Below are positions 1 to 7,670 of a stretch of DNA of 21,261 bases, one piece after another. Position 1 is the stretch's first letter; every line of letters starts with the position of its first letter. The stretch lies in assembly GCA_051871515.1 (NCBI GenBank), contig JBJECY010000011.1, positions 1 through 21,261 of the forward strand, given 5' to 3'. This stretch comes from SFTJ01 sp051871515 (GTDB lineage Bacteria; Bacteroidota; Bacteroidia; Bacteroidales; Muribaculaceae). The translations under genes were made by a program, and so were the position numbers. The notes under the pieces were generated by a model. The model did no database searches and was not told the DNA's origin. It was given only the letters and a program-made list of their open reading frames with translations.

Positions 1-30
1 CCTAATTGTTAATTTTTTTCGTGGACAGTA

Positions 31-1109
31 GTGTATTGCTATACGCCCCTACATGTAAACGGACATCGCACGCGGCGTGGCTGGTGTTTTCGGGCGTATT
101 GCTATACGCCCGGAATCGGTATGCCGGGGTGTTTAATATATGTAATTTGGATTCCGTATGCCATGTGTAGGGGCGTATAGCAATACGCCCGGCGACCCGA
201 TAAATTGTGATGCAATGTTGTAGGGGCGTATCGCAATACGCCCGGCGACCGCAGCGTGGTGACCGATGCCGGATATTTGCGGCGTGGTTGGTGTTTCGGG
301 CGTATTGCTATACGCCCCTACATGTGACCGGACATCGCACGTGGCGTGCTTGGTTTTTTGGGCGTATTGCTATACGCCCCTACAGGGAAACCGGCAATGC
401 GGGTGGCATGGTTGGTGTTTCGGGCGTATTGCTATACGCCCCTACATGTGAACGGACAACGCACGCGGCGTGGTTGGTGTTCCGGGCGTGGTGACCGATG
501 CCCAGAAATTTGTGGCGTGGTTGGTGTTTCGGGCGTATTGCTATACGCCCCTACATGTGACCGGACATCGCACGTGGCGTGCTTGGTTTTTTGGGCGTAT
601 TGCTATACGCCCCTACAGGGAAACCGGCAATGCGGGTGGCATGGTTGGTGTTTCGGGCGTATTGCTATACGCCCCTACATGTGAACGGACAACGCACGCG
701 GCGTGGTTGGTGTTCCGGGCGTGGTGACCGATGCCCAGAAATTTGTGGCGTGGTTGGTGTTTCGGGCGTATAGCAATACGCCCCTACATGCGACCGAAAC
801 AATGCACGCGGCGTGGCTGGTGTTTTTGGGCGTATTGCTATACGCCCCTACATGCGACCGAAACAATGCACGTGGCGTGGTTGGTGTTTCGGGCGTATTG
901 CTATACGCCCGGCGACCGCAGCGTGGTGACCGATGCCGTATATTCGCGGCGTGGCTGGTGTTTCGGGCGTATTGCGATACGCCCCTACATGGAAACCGAC
1001 AACGCACGCGGCGTGGTTTGTGTTTTTGGGCGTATTGCTATACGCCCCTACATGGAAACGAACATCGTTGGTGGCGTGGCGTGTGTTTTCGGGCGTATTC
1101 GATACGCCC
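31..1109. repeat. REP-like palindromic hairpin array, 16 copies
   Basis: Sixteen copies of a 20-nt palindrome, GGGCGTATTGCTATACGCCC, fill this gene-free stretch. Each intact copy folds into a perfect 8-bp stem (GGGCGTAT/ATACGCCC) with a short loop. Copies lie at 31-48 (left arm decayed), 92-111, 171-190, 224-243, 298-317, 360-379, 422-441, 531-550, 593-612, 655-674, 764-783, 828-847, 891-910, 965-984, 1028-1047 and 1091-1109. The loop is TGCT in most, AGCA at 171 and 764, CGCA at 224, TGCG at 965, and only 3 nt at 1091. Fourteen copies carry CTAC on the right or GTAG on the left, so read in one sense each is GTAG plus a hairpin, the layout of REP elements. The usual period is 62-64 bp, and the DNA between hairpins is itself conserved (GCACGYGGCGTGG, then TGGTGTTTC). 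Short overlapping ORFs occur in several frames and have no domain-like features; I take them as a by-product of the repeats. No REP-associated transposase is visible. Confidence 0.93.
281..763. repeat. Exact tandem duplication, period 233 bp, inside the hairpin array
   Basis: Positions 298-530 and 531-763 are identical base for base by direct reading. The identity continues 17 bp leftward (281-297 equals 514-530) and 8 bp into the next hairpin before diverging. Each 233-bp copy holds three intact hairpins and one collapsed one (484 and 717). Identity over this length, in an array whose other units differ at many positions, means the duplication is recent. It probably arose by unequal recombination or replication slippage between hairpin units. 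An assembly artefact is possible in such a repeat and cannot be excluded from sequence alone. Confidence 0.95.
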
Positions 1110-1136
1110 CTACATGGAAACCGGCTGTGCGGCGGC

Positions 1137-4091
1137 TTAGCTCTCAACGTCTTGTTGCTCGCTGTTTCTATTGCGATACTGCATTGGCGTCAAGCCGGTT
1201 GACTTTTTAAAGAGGGTGCAGAAATAGCTGTCAGAATCCATGCCGCACTCCAAAGCTATTTCAAGTATCGACTTATTGGTGTCGTCGAGCAACTGCTTGG
1301 CAAGACCAATCTTAATCTTCAAAATCAATTCGGTGGTGGTTTCGCCGGTCAGAGCCTTAATCTTGCGGTTGAGCTGTGCTCGCGACAGGCATAGGTCAGA
1401 GGCAAGCAGGTTATAGTCAACCTTGCCTTCCGACATCTGCTTCTTAACGGCATCAACCACTCTTGAGATAAACGGCTGATGAGATTGCTGAGCAACCGGT
1501 TCGTCGGCAGCTTTCTCGGCATCGCCCTGAAACGCCCCTGAGAATTTGCTTTGCAGCAAGCGGCGTTGCTCAAGCAGCTTCTCCACGCGCACATTCAGCT
1601 CGTCGGCGTGGAACGGCTTTTCGATATAAGCGTCGGCACCGGCTTCTAAGCCAAGCATGCGGTCCTCGTGCGAAGCTTTTGCCGTGACCATCACCACAGG
1701 AATGTGGTTGAGCAACTCCGACTCCTTGATGCGGCGGCACAGCTCAAAACCGTTCATCTCAGGCATCATCACGTCAGTGATAATGATGTCGGGCACAATC
1801 TCGTGGGCTATTTTCAAGCCATCGGCGCCATTCGACGCAAACACATAGTGATATTGCTGATTGAGCTGTCGCTTGGTGTAGCGAGCCACCTCAGGCGTAT
1901 CTTCAATGATGAGCACGCGCGTCACATTATCGTCGGGCAACGTGTCGCCATCGCCATCTTCTGTTTCTGGCTCAACCATAGGAATTGACTTCTGGGTGTT
2001 TTCGGTTTTGAAATAGCCCGAGATGTCGAATTTCTGCACCTCGGCATCTTTTCGCGTTGCCGGCAGCGTGACCACAAACGTAGCCCCCTCGCCCAACACC
2101 GATTTCACTTCAATCTTGCCGCCCATCTTCTCAACAGCCCTTTTCACAACCGACAGACCAATACCCGAGCCTATTCTGCCCGATTCGTCACTCACCTGAT
2201 AGAACGGTGCGAAGATGTTGTCAATCTGCTCGGGGCTGATGCCTATTCCGCTATCGCTCACAGTTATGCAGATGTTGCCGTTTTCTAATCGCGACTTGAC
2301 GAGCACCTCGTCGCCGGGTTGAGAGAATTTTATGGCGTTTGAAACAAGATTAAACACAATCTTCTGCACATAGTCGGGGATGAAATCCATTTCAACCGAC
2401 TTGTTGTGTGCCGTGCAAACCAGCTTCACCTTGCTGTCGGCGGCATAGCTCCTTAGCCCGTCGCACAACACGGCAATAAACTCAACAATGTCGCCATGTC
2501 GCCACTGCGACGACTTGGCAGCCACGGCATCCATCTTGGCAATGTCAAGAATCTGGTTAATCAGGTTGAGCAACCGGGTTTCGTGGCGCAGAATGTCAAC
2601 CGCATTCCGGTAAGCCACACTATCGTGCGGCGACTTGTTGATAAGCTCCTGTGCAGCAGCCTGAATCACCGTGAGCGGAGTGCGAAATTCGTGGGTGATA
2701 TTGGTGAAGAAGGTGGCACGCATCTTGTCGGTTTGGCTGATAATCTTGTTCTTTTGGCTGCGCAGACGGTTTATGTAAACCAAGAAAACAATCACTATAC
2801 ACGCAATGACCACAAAAATCGACAGTCCGATGATGAACATGCGGCGCTGAGCACGCTCATTCTGGAAGTCCTTTTGCATCTTCACAATCTCGCTCTTTTT
2901 GAGCTCGCGCTCATAATTGATGCGCGCGTTCTGCATCTGAGCCATGTTTTTCTCGTTGGTCACGCTATCGGCACACTCATGACTAAGAATGTAATACTGC
3001 AGCGCCTCGCTGGGGCGGCCCGATTTGTTGCTCACCATATACTTCAGGCGATAAACCTCGGCAATATGTTCAAGCGAATGAATCTCGGTGGCGGCTTTAT
3101 TGGCTTTTTGCAGATAGTCGCACCCTGTTGCAAGGTCGCCTTTGGCAATATACACCCGCGCCAACGACAGGCACGATTCAAGCCAGTGCCACACGTCGTT
3201 GCCCTTCGAGGAGATTTCATAAGCCTGACCATACTCAATCACTGCGCTGTCGAGTTTGTTCGATTTCTCGTATAACCGCCCGAAATGGCCGTGGCAAAGG
3301 GCTATGCCGAGGTCTGAATTGGCTCGTCTGTTATACTCCATCGACATCTCGTAGTAACGCCGCGCCGAGTCGGTCTGCTCGTGGGTTTCAAATATCGAGC
3401 CCAGATTGGCATAGTTGATGGCTTGCCCCAAATCGCTACCCAGCTCATGCTCTCCTGCCAATGCTTGGCGCAGCACGCTGTCGGCCTTCTCATAGTTCTG
3501 AAGCGTCATGTGCAGATTGCCAATGCCGTTGAGCGACACTACCCTGTTTTTCCGGGCTGTGCTGCTGTCCTTGTCGCTGAAAGCATTGCAGAGGGTAAGC
3601 GCCTGATAATGATAGATGGCAGCCTCGTCAAGCACGCCCATGCGGCGATAGTTGGTGGCTATGCTGTTGAGGGCCTGAATAATTTGGATGGTATCTTTGG
3701 TGATAACGGCTTTTTCAAGCCCTTGTTTATGTATATCAATTGATTCTATGAAGCGGCATTTCTCACGGAAAATGCGGCCAAGCTCGCGGTAGCAAATTAT
3801 CTCGCCATAGACATTTCCCGCATCAGAATACCTTGAAATGAGCACACGCAGCGAATCCTCGTTGGCGTTGGCCGACACCACGCTATCGGTCAGCGCACGC
3901 TCCTCGGCAGAATAATTGCCGTGAAACTCATCGTCGCACGACATAATGATACTCATAAAAAGGTACAATAATACGCAGCAACCACACAACCTGCTGCCTG
4001 TTCTCTCTCTATTTCTTCTTTCAGCTCTACTATTTTTTGGCATGCCCGAATTTTGTTGAATTATCTCTGTGATATATAATCTTAACTCCAT
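1137..4091 (-). CDS. Hybrid two-component sensor kinase/response regulator with TPR sensor and AraC-type output
   Basis: This 984-residue protein would sense an envelope signal and act directly on DNA. In order: a hydrophobic N-terminal segment at about 35-51 ending in a lipobox-like IIMSC; TPR-like helical repeats at about 80-380; a short coiled stretch; a transmembrane helix at about 418-439; a HisKA domain with H467 in THEFRTP; an HATPase domain with N585, a DSGIGIS box (613-619) and a GSGIGLS box (641-647); a receiver domain at about 725-840 with acidic pair E730/D731, phospho-acceptor D773, T803 and K825; and a C-terminal AraC-type helix-turn-helix at about 873-975. All key catalytic residues are present. 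Many Bacteroides hybrid regulators sense glycans through a beta-propeller; here the sensor is TPR-type, so the ligand is unknown. No SusC/SusD pair is nearby. M17 (4043) is a possible alternative start that keeps an arginine-rich n-region. The hairpin array begins just past the stop codon. Confidence 0.93.
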   Translation of the reverse strand: MELRLYITEIIQQNSGMPKNSRAERRNRERTGSRLCGCCVLLYLFMSIIMSCDDEFHGNYSAEERALTDSVVSANANEDSLRVLISRYSDAGNVYGEIICYRELGRIFREKCRFIESIDIHKQGLEKAVITKDTIQIIQALNSIATNYRRMGVLDEAAIYHYQALTLCNAFSDKDSSTARKNRVVSLNGIGNLHMTLQNYEKADSVLRQALAGEHELGSDLGQAINYANLGSIFETHEQTDSARRYYEMSMEYNRRANSDLGIALCHGHFGRLYEKSNKLDSAVIEYGQAYEISSKGNDVWHWLESCLSLARVYIAKGDLATGCDYLQKANKAATEIHSLEHIAEVYRLKYMVSNKSGRPSEALQYYILSHECADSVTNEKNMAQMQNARINYERELKKSEIVKMQKDFQNERAQRRMFIIGLSIFVVIACIVIVFLVYINRLRSQKNKIISQTDKMRATFFTNITHEFRTPLTVIQAAAQELINKSPHDSVAYRNAVDILRHETRLLNLINQILDIAKMDAVAAKSSQWRHGDIVEFIAVLCDGLRSYAADSKVKLVCTAHNKSVEMDFIPDYVQKIVFNLVSNAIKFSQPGDEVLVKSRLENGNICITVSDSGIGISPEQIDNIFAPFYQVSDESGRIGSGIGLSVVKRAVEKMGGKIEVKSVLGEGATFVVTLPATRKDAEVQKFDISGYFKTENTQKSIPMVEPETEDGDGDTLPDDNVTRVLIIEDTPEVARYTKRQLNQQYHYVFASNGADGLKIAHEIVPDIIITDVMMPEMNGFELCRRIKESELLNHIPVVMVTAKASHEDRMLGLEAGADAYIEKPFHADELNVRVEKLLEQRRLLQSKFSGAFQGDAEKAADEPVAQQSHQPFISRVVDAVKKQMSEGKVDYNLLASDLCLSRAQLNRKIKALTGETTTELILKIKIGLAKQLLDDTNKSILEIALECGMDSDSYFCTLFKKSTGLTPMQYRNRNSEQQDVES

Positions 4092-4437
4092 CAGTTATCA
4101 CCCTACCGGCAACCGCGCCTCCCTCTCGCTTTGGCTTTTTTTGACCCCTTTTTCATGAATCATCATCAACCATGCGGGGAGATGGGCAACCGTTAAAACC
4201 GGTTTGATAACGGCATAAATATGCTATTAAATTATAAAATTAGGAATATGCAAGAGTTTTGCACTTGTAAAAACCTTACAAATGCTTGTAAAAAGCTATC
4301 AGAGAGCCCCTGAGGCGTTCTGTACCTTTATTTAATAATGTGAAAATATATTATATATAGCGGCACGGCAACCCATTGCCGCACCCCCATTTAATGGCAG
4401 CGGAAAGACAAGATTAACTGGTGTGTGATGACAGTAA
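4092..4437. other. Intergenic region upstream of the hybrid regulator, with TTGTAA/TTACAA repeats
   Basis: This AT-rich stretch separates the start of the regulator gene from the 3' end of the HAD gene; both read leftward. I see no ORF or RNA gene in it. It contains a 10-bp direct repeat, CTTGTAAAAA, at 4264-4273 and 4285-4294 (21-bp period). Between these lies TTACAA (4276-4281), which forms inverted repeats with the TTGTAA on both sides (4265-4270 and 4286-4291). Repeats of about two helical turns upstream of a regulator can be operators, but this is inference. I found no convincing promoter boxes for the leftward gene. Confidence 0.5.
4366..4381 (-). terminator. Possible weak terminator hairpin downstream of the HAD gene
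   Basis: CGGCAA-CCCA-TTGCCG is a perfect 6-bp stem with a 4-nt loop, about 56 bp beyond the HAD stop codon. In the leftward direction it is followed by a TA-rich tract, not a clean T-run, so termination activity is uncertain. Confidence 0.3.
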
Positions 4438-5286
4438 TCAGCCGCGGTGATGCGCTTGTGCGTCTTGCAAAATCCACTCCGCCACACTATCGGCGGTGTT
4501 GGGCCCTATCACCACATCGGCAGCCTGTTTCACCTCGGGGAACGCATTGCTAACCGCAACGCTCACATCGGCAACGCTCATCATGGGCAAATCGTTGCGA
4601 TTGTCGCCAAACACCACCACACGGTTGGCACCCACTTGCTCAGCCAGCACTTTGATGGCTGTGGCCTTGCTGGTGCCCTGAGAATAAACTTCAAGAATAC
4701 CCATCTCGGGGTTGAAGATATCGTGATAGCACACCGGCGAACAAGGCACCTTGTCAACTATGGTGTCATACACCTGTTTGAGCAGGCTGTAACGGTCAAT
4801 CGAAAAAATTATCATTGCCTCGTGCTGCCGGCATCCGTAGCCCTCGCCCAGCACAAAGCGCTTGTGAGGAGTGTGAGTACGCGGGTCAACAAACTCATGC
4901 TCGGGCACCGAGAGCTCGCTGCTGTGATAAGCCTCAATGATGCCGCCACAATGCCTGTAAACAAACGGCCTTGCACCATATTGCTCATAAACACTTACTA
5001 TGGATTCAATCACTTCCTCGGGGATGGTGCGCACATTTTCATAATCATGCACTTGCTCGTTCCACATAGCAGCGCCAGCCATCACAATCATGGGCAAGCC
5101 CACATGCACCTGCTGCAAAAGAGGCACCACAGTGGCAGGCGTGCGCGCCGTGGCACAAGTGAAAAGCGCGCCATAGCAGTCGATGGCACGGTTGAGCATT
5201 GCAACACTCTGCTGCGACACCAGCGACGAGCTGTTGAGCAGCGTGCCGTCGAGGTCGCTCACATATAAAGTTACTGTTTCTTTCAT
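4438..5286 (-). CDS. Cof-type HAD-superfamily phosphatase (HAD-IIB)
   Basis: A 282-residue cytoplasmic hydrolase of the Cof/YbiV/YidA type, which dephosphorylate small phosphorylated metabolites such as sugar phosphates and flavin nucleotides. Motif I is DLDGT (D11 nucleophile, D13 acid/base). Motif II is probably T46 in the CATART segment. Motif III is K207 in GTSKATA, and motif IV is FGDNRND (226-232) with the Mg-binding aspartates. The cap lies between motifs II and III at about residues 80-190, as in type IIB enzymes. The frame stays open to an ATG at 5343, but that adds 19 residues not expected before the first beta strand and would put a promoter-like -7 box inside the gene. I therefore use MKETVTLYVSDLDGT at 5286. 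The substrate cannot be predicted. Confidence 0.9.
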   Translation of the reverse strand: MKETVTLYVSDLDGTLLNSSSLVSQQSVAMLNRAIDCYGALFTCATARTPATVVPLLQQVHVGLPMIVMAGAAMWNEQVHDYENVRTIPEEVIESIVSVYEQYGARPFVYRHCGGIIEAYHSSELSVPEHEFVDPRTHTPHKRFVLGEGYGCRQHEAMIIFSIDRYSLLKQVYDTIVDKVPCSPVCYHDIFNPEMGILEVYSQGTSKATAIKVLAEQVGANRVVVFGDNRNDLPMMSVADVSVAVSNAFPEVKQAADVVIGPNTADSVAEWILQDAQAHHRG

Positions 5287-5297
5287 AATTCTGCAAG

Positions 5298-5305
5298 CAA
5301 ATATA
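5298..5305 (-). promoter_or_regulatory. Possible -7 box for the HAD gene
   Basis: On the minus strand this reads TATATTTG, matching the Bacteroidetes -7 consensus TAnnTTTG. It lies 11 bp upstream of the chosen ATG, which would give a very short leader. No good TTTG is found at the -33 spacing, so the call rests on one box. Confidence 0.4.
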
Positions 5306-5419
5306 GTGATTTCCCGTGCAATATCACCCAACAGACATAGCAATATGCAATTTTTATTGCAAAAAAAACCGAAAAAACAACTAATTTGCAGCCTAAATTT
5401 TCAAAAATGGACCGAAATG

Positions 5420-5451
5420 TTTGATAATTAGACGTAATGTTTGTACCTTTG
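5420..5451 (+). promoter_or_regulatory. Bacteroidetes-type promoter for DUF177-rpmF
   Basis: TTTG at 5420-5423 and TACCTTTG at 5444-5451 are separated by 20 bp, a full match to the -33/-7 consensus TTTG-N19-21-TAnnTTTG. The transcript should start a few bases after 5451. The -7 box lies inside the longest ORF of the downstream gene, which argues against the ATG at 5437 as start codon. Confidence 0.8.
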
Positions 5452-5472
5452 CACCGATTTAACGACAAGATT

Positions 5473-6066
5473 TTGGCAAAGTTCACTACATTTCAGATTC
5501 CCCTGAGGGGCGCTAAACAAGGAACCGACCACTATGAGTTCCTGCTTGATGACGATTTTTTCCAAGACATGGAGAGCATCGACATTATGGGTGGCGCTGT
5601 GAAAGTGAGCCTTGACGTGCGGCGTGCCGAAGAGGCCAACTATTTCCACTTCAGCTGCCAGGGCGAAATATCAATAGCGTGTAACCGCTGCCTTGAGCCA
5701 ATGCTGCACGAGGTGAACGCCCAATACAGCCTTGCCGTTAAGCCGGGCGAGGAATATGACGACAGCACCGACGGTGTGCTCATAGTCCCAGCCAACGAGG
5801 CCGAGCTGAATGTGGCTCAACTTGTCTATGACACGGTTGCACTCACAATACCCATCTATCACGTGCACCCCGAAGGACAATGCGACGAGCAAACATGGCA
5901 AAGCCTACAGGCGCACACGGCACATATACTCAACGGCGACGATGGCGACGGCGAGCAATATGGCACCTATGCCCACGATGATGAAGAAAGTGAAACAAAC
6001 ATCGACCCGCGTTGGGCGGAGTTGATGAAACTAAAAGATAAAGAAAACAATTTAAAAAACAAATAA
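5473..6066 (+). CDS. DUF177/YceD family protein, rRNA and ribosome-assembly linked
   Basis: DUF177 (YceD) proteins are linked to 23S rRNA accumulation and are commonly encoded immediately before rpmF, as here (7-bp gap). The protein has the family's CxxC pair in ACNRCLEPM (C70 and C73 from the start used here), an acidic middle and the conserved C-terminal DPRWAELMKL segment. The longest ORF starts at ATG 5437, but its first codons contain the -7 promoter box. Starting at TTG 5473 gives MAKFTTFQIPLRG, which resembles how Bacteroidetes relatives begin, and a 197-residue protein. The TTG start is inference from promoter position and family shape; the ATG would add 12 residues. Confidence 0.85.
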   Translation: MAKFTTFQIPLRGAKQGTDHYEFLLDDDFFQDMESIDIMGGAVKVSLDVRRAEEANYFHFSCQGEISIACNRCLEPMLHEVNAQYSLAVKPGEEYDDSTDGVLIVPANEAELNVAQLVYDTVALTIPIYHVHPEGQCDEQTWQSLQAHTAHILNGDDGDGEQYGTYAHDDEESETNIDPRWAELMKLKDKENNLKNK

Positions 6067-6073
6067 CAAGAAA

Positions 6074-6259
6074 ATGGCACATCCTAAACGAAAACAATCA
6101 AAGACTCGCACAGCCAAGAGAAGAACTCACGACAAGGCTGTAGCACCCACTTTGGCAATTTGCCCAAACTGCGGCGCATGGCATGTATCTCACACAGTTT
6201 GTCCTGAATGTGGTTACTATAGAGGCCAAATCGCTATTGAAAAGAACACTGCAGTGTAA
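6074..6259 (+). CDS. rpmF: 50S ribosomal protein L32
   Basis: A 61-residue basic protein of normal L32 length. The N-terminal MAHPKRKQSKTRTAKRR is the family signature. Zinc-ribbon cysteines occur as CPNCG (about 30-34) and CPECG (about 43-47), so this is the zinc-binding form rather than the cysteine-free paralogue some bacteria carry. It lies 7 bp after the DUF177 gene and shares its promoter at 5420. A hairpin with a T-rich tail lies about 75 bp downstream. Confidence 0.98.
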   Translation: MAHPKRKQSKTRTAKRRTHDKAVAPTLAICPNCGAWHVSHTVCPECGYYRGQIAIEKNTAV

Positions 6260-6335
6260 TTTATCTGACTCGCATTGTTTGTTTAAGTTAATATAACAAC
6301 ATCGTTCTTTTTTTAATAGCGAAGATAAAAAACAG

Positions 6336-6395
6336 ATATCCTAAATAATATACCGCATCATTGCCATATCATTTAGGATATATTTTTTCTTTTTA
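6336..6395 (+). terminator. Hairpin terminator or attenuator between rpmF and fabH
   Basis: A perfect 11-bp inverted repeat, ATATCCTAAAT (6336-6346) and ATTTAGGATAT (6371-6381), encloses a 24-nt loop and is followed by ATTTTTTCTTTTT. The stem is AT-rich and the loop large, so termination may be partial and leave some read-through into fabH 24 bp further on. Confidence 0.65.
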
Positions 6396-6418
6396 CACCC
6401 CCAACACCTATCAACAGT

Positions 6419-7402
6419 ATGCTGAATGCTAAAATAAGCGGTATAGCTTCATATATCCCTGACTATGTGCTCACCAACGACGAGCTCGCAACAATGGTCG
6501 ATACCAACGACGAGTGGATTACCACCCGCGTGGGCATCAAGGAGCGCCGCATTTTGAAAGGCGAAGAACAAGGCAGCTCAGTGATGGGCACCAAAGCAAT
6601 CAACAAGTTGCTTGCCCAAACAGGCGTTAAGCCCGAAGAAATTGACCTGCTGATTTGCGCCACCACCAACCCCGACTATCGTTTCCCATCAACCGCATCA
6701 ATGATGATTGGCACCTGCGGACTCACCAATTGCTACGGATTTGACGTGCAAGCAGCATGCGCCGGTTTCATTGTCACTCTGCAACAAGCCGCAGCCTATG
6801 TGCGCAGCGGTATGTACAAGAAAGTGATTGTGTGCGCGGCCGAACAAATGTCGAGCATGACCAACTACAACGACCGCACCACCTGCCCGCTCTTTGGCGA
6901 CGCTGCCGCTGCAGTGCTCGTTGAGCCAACTGAAGAAGAGGGCATTGGCATCATCGACGGTGTGTTCCACGTTGAGGCCGACCATGAGCACCTGGTGATG
7001 AAAGCCGGCGGCTCGGCTAAGCCAGCCTCACACCAAACCGTTGACGCTCAAGAACACTTTGTGTATCAAGAGGGTCGCGCCGTTTACAAGCACGCTGTTA
7101 CTGACATGCTCACCTCAAGCCAAGACGTCATCAAGCGCAACAACCTCGACATCAAGGATGTGAAATACTTCATCCCTCATCAAGCCAACTTGCGCATCAT
7201 CGAGGCTGTGGGACAACGCCTGGGCGTAACTGACGAGCAAGTGCTCGTGAACATACAGTATCGCGGCAACACCAGCGGTGCCTCTATTCCATTGTGCATG
7301 GACGAGAACAAAGACAAATTCAAGAAAGGCGACAAGATTCTGCTCACCGCATTCGGCGCAGGTTTCACCTGGGGCGCAATGTATCTGGTTTGGGCTTATT
7401 GA
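6419..7402 (+). CDS. fabH: 3-oxoacyl-ACP synthase III
   Basis: FabH condenses an acyl-CoA starter with malonyl-ACP to begin type II fatty acid synthesis in the cytoplasm. The 327 residues match the family length. The catalytic triad is visible: C114 in the AACAGF segment, H254 in FIPHQAN and N284 in GNTSGAS. The N-terminal thiolase fold includes the DEWITTRVGI motif (31-40), and the C-terminal GAGFTWGA glycine-rich motif is intact. The gene follows rpmF, a link seen in many bacteria, but plsX is not between them. Starter preference, acetyl or branched, cannot be read from the sequence. I found no clear promoter in the 159-bp gap, so expression may depend on read-through from 5420. Confidence 0.97.
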   Translation: MLNAKISGIASYIPDYVLTNDELATMVDTNDEWITTRVGIKERRILKGEEQGSSVMGTKAINKLLAQTGVKPEEIDLLICATTNPDYRFPSTASMMIGTCGLTNCYGFDVQAACAGFIVTLQQAAAYVRSGMYKKVIVCAAEQMSSMTNYNDRTTCPLFGDAAAAVLVEPTEEEGIGIIDGVFHVEADHEHLVMKAGGSAKPASHQTVDAQEHFVYQEGRAVYKHAVTDMLTSSQDVIKRNNLDIKDVKYFIPHQANLRIIEAVGQRLGVTDEQVLVNIQYRGNTSGASIPLCMDENKDKFKKGDKILLTAFGAGFTWGAMYLVWAY

Positions 7403-7468
7403 TTCATGAGATAGCCGAGCGCGCTCACGCAGCACGCCGGCTAAGCCACTCTTGAACTTAACAATACT

Positions 7469-7528
7469 AAAAATGCATCATCACGCTTGAGTGGGCAAAC
7501 ACTCTTTCCTGCGAATGATGCGTTTTTT
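7469..7528 (+). terminator. Two-part terminator after fabH
   Basis: The outer stem pairs AAAATGCATCAT (7470-7481) with ATGATGCGTTTT (7515-7526), 12 pairs with one G-T wobble. An inner stem pairs GAGTG (7489-7493) with CACTC (7500-7504). Six T residues close it (7523-7528). This is a strong intrinsic terminator and implies era is transcribed separately, although no clear promoter boxes were found between 7529 and 7670. Confidence 0.75.
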
Positions 7529-7670
7529 GTGCATAATCGCCACTCGCCCGGGCTTGCTAAGTGCACCCCACACAAGCGATGGCGCATCCCCCTCAACGAA
7601 ACAACATTTTTTTTGAACAAGGAACATTTTTCTCACACCCCCCAAAACCCCAATCACACCCTTTAAGCCT

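Noticed and set aside
1..1136. CRISPR array
   Set aside because: The repeat is regular and palindromic, but the intervening 42-43 bp are themselves similar between units and not unique spacers. Units also occur in both orientations, and no cas gene is present.
207..1210. Overlapping ORFs of 60-159 codons in the repeat array
   Set aside because: They occur in several frames on both strands, consist of repeated hairpin translation, and lack any domain or consistent start. They are products of the repeat.
2496..3275. 259-codon plus-strand ORF inside the hybrid regulator gene
   Set aside because: It is antisense to a gene with intact kinase motifs and shows no recognisable domain of its own.
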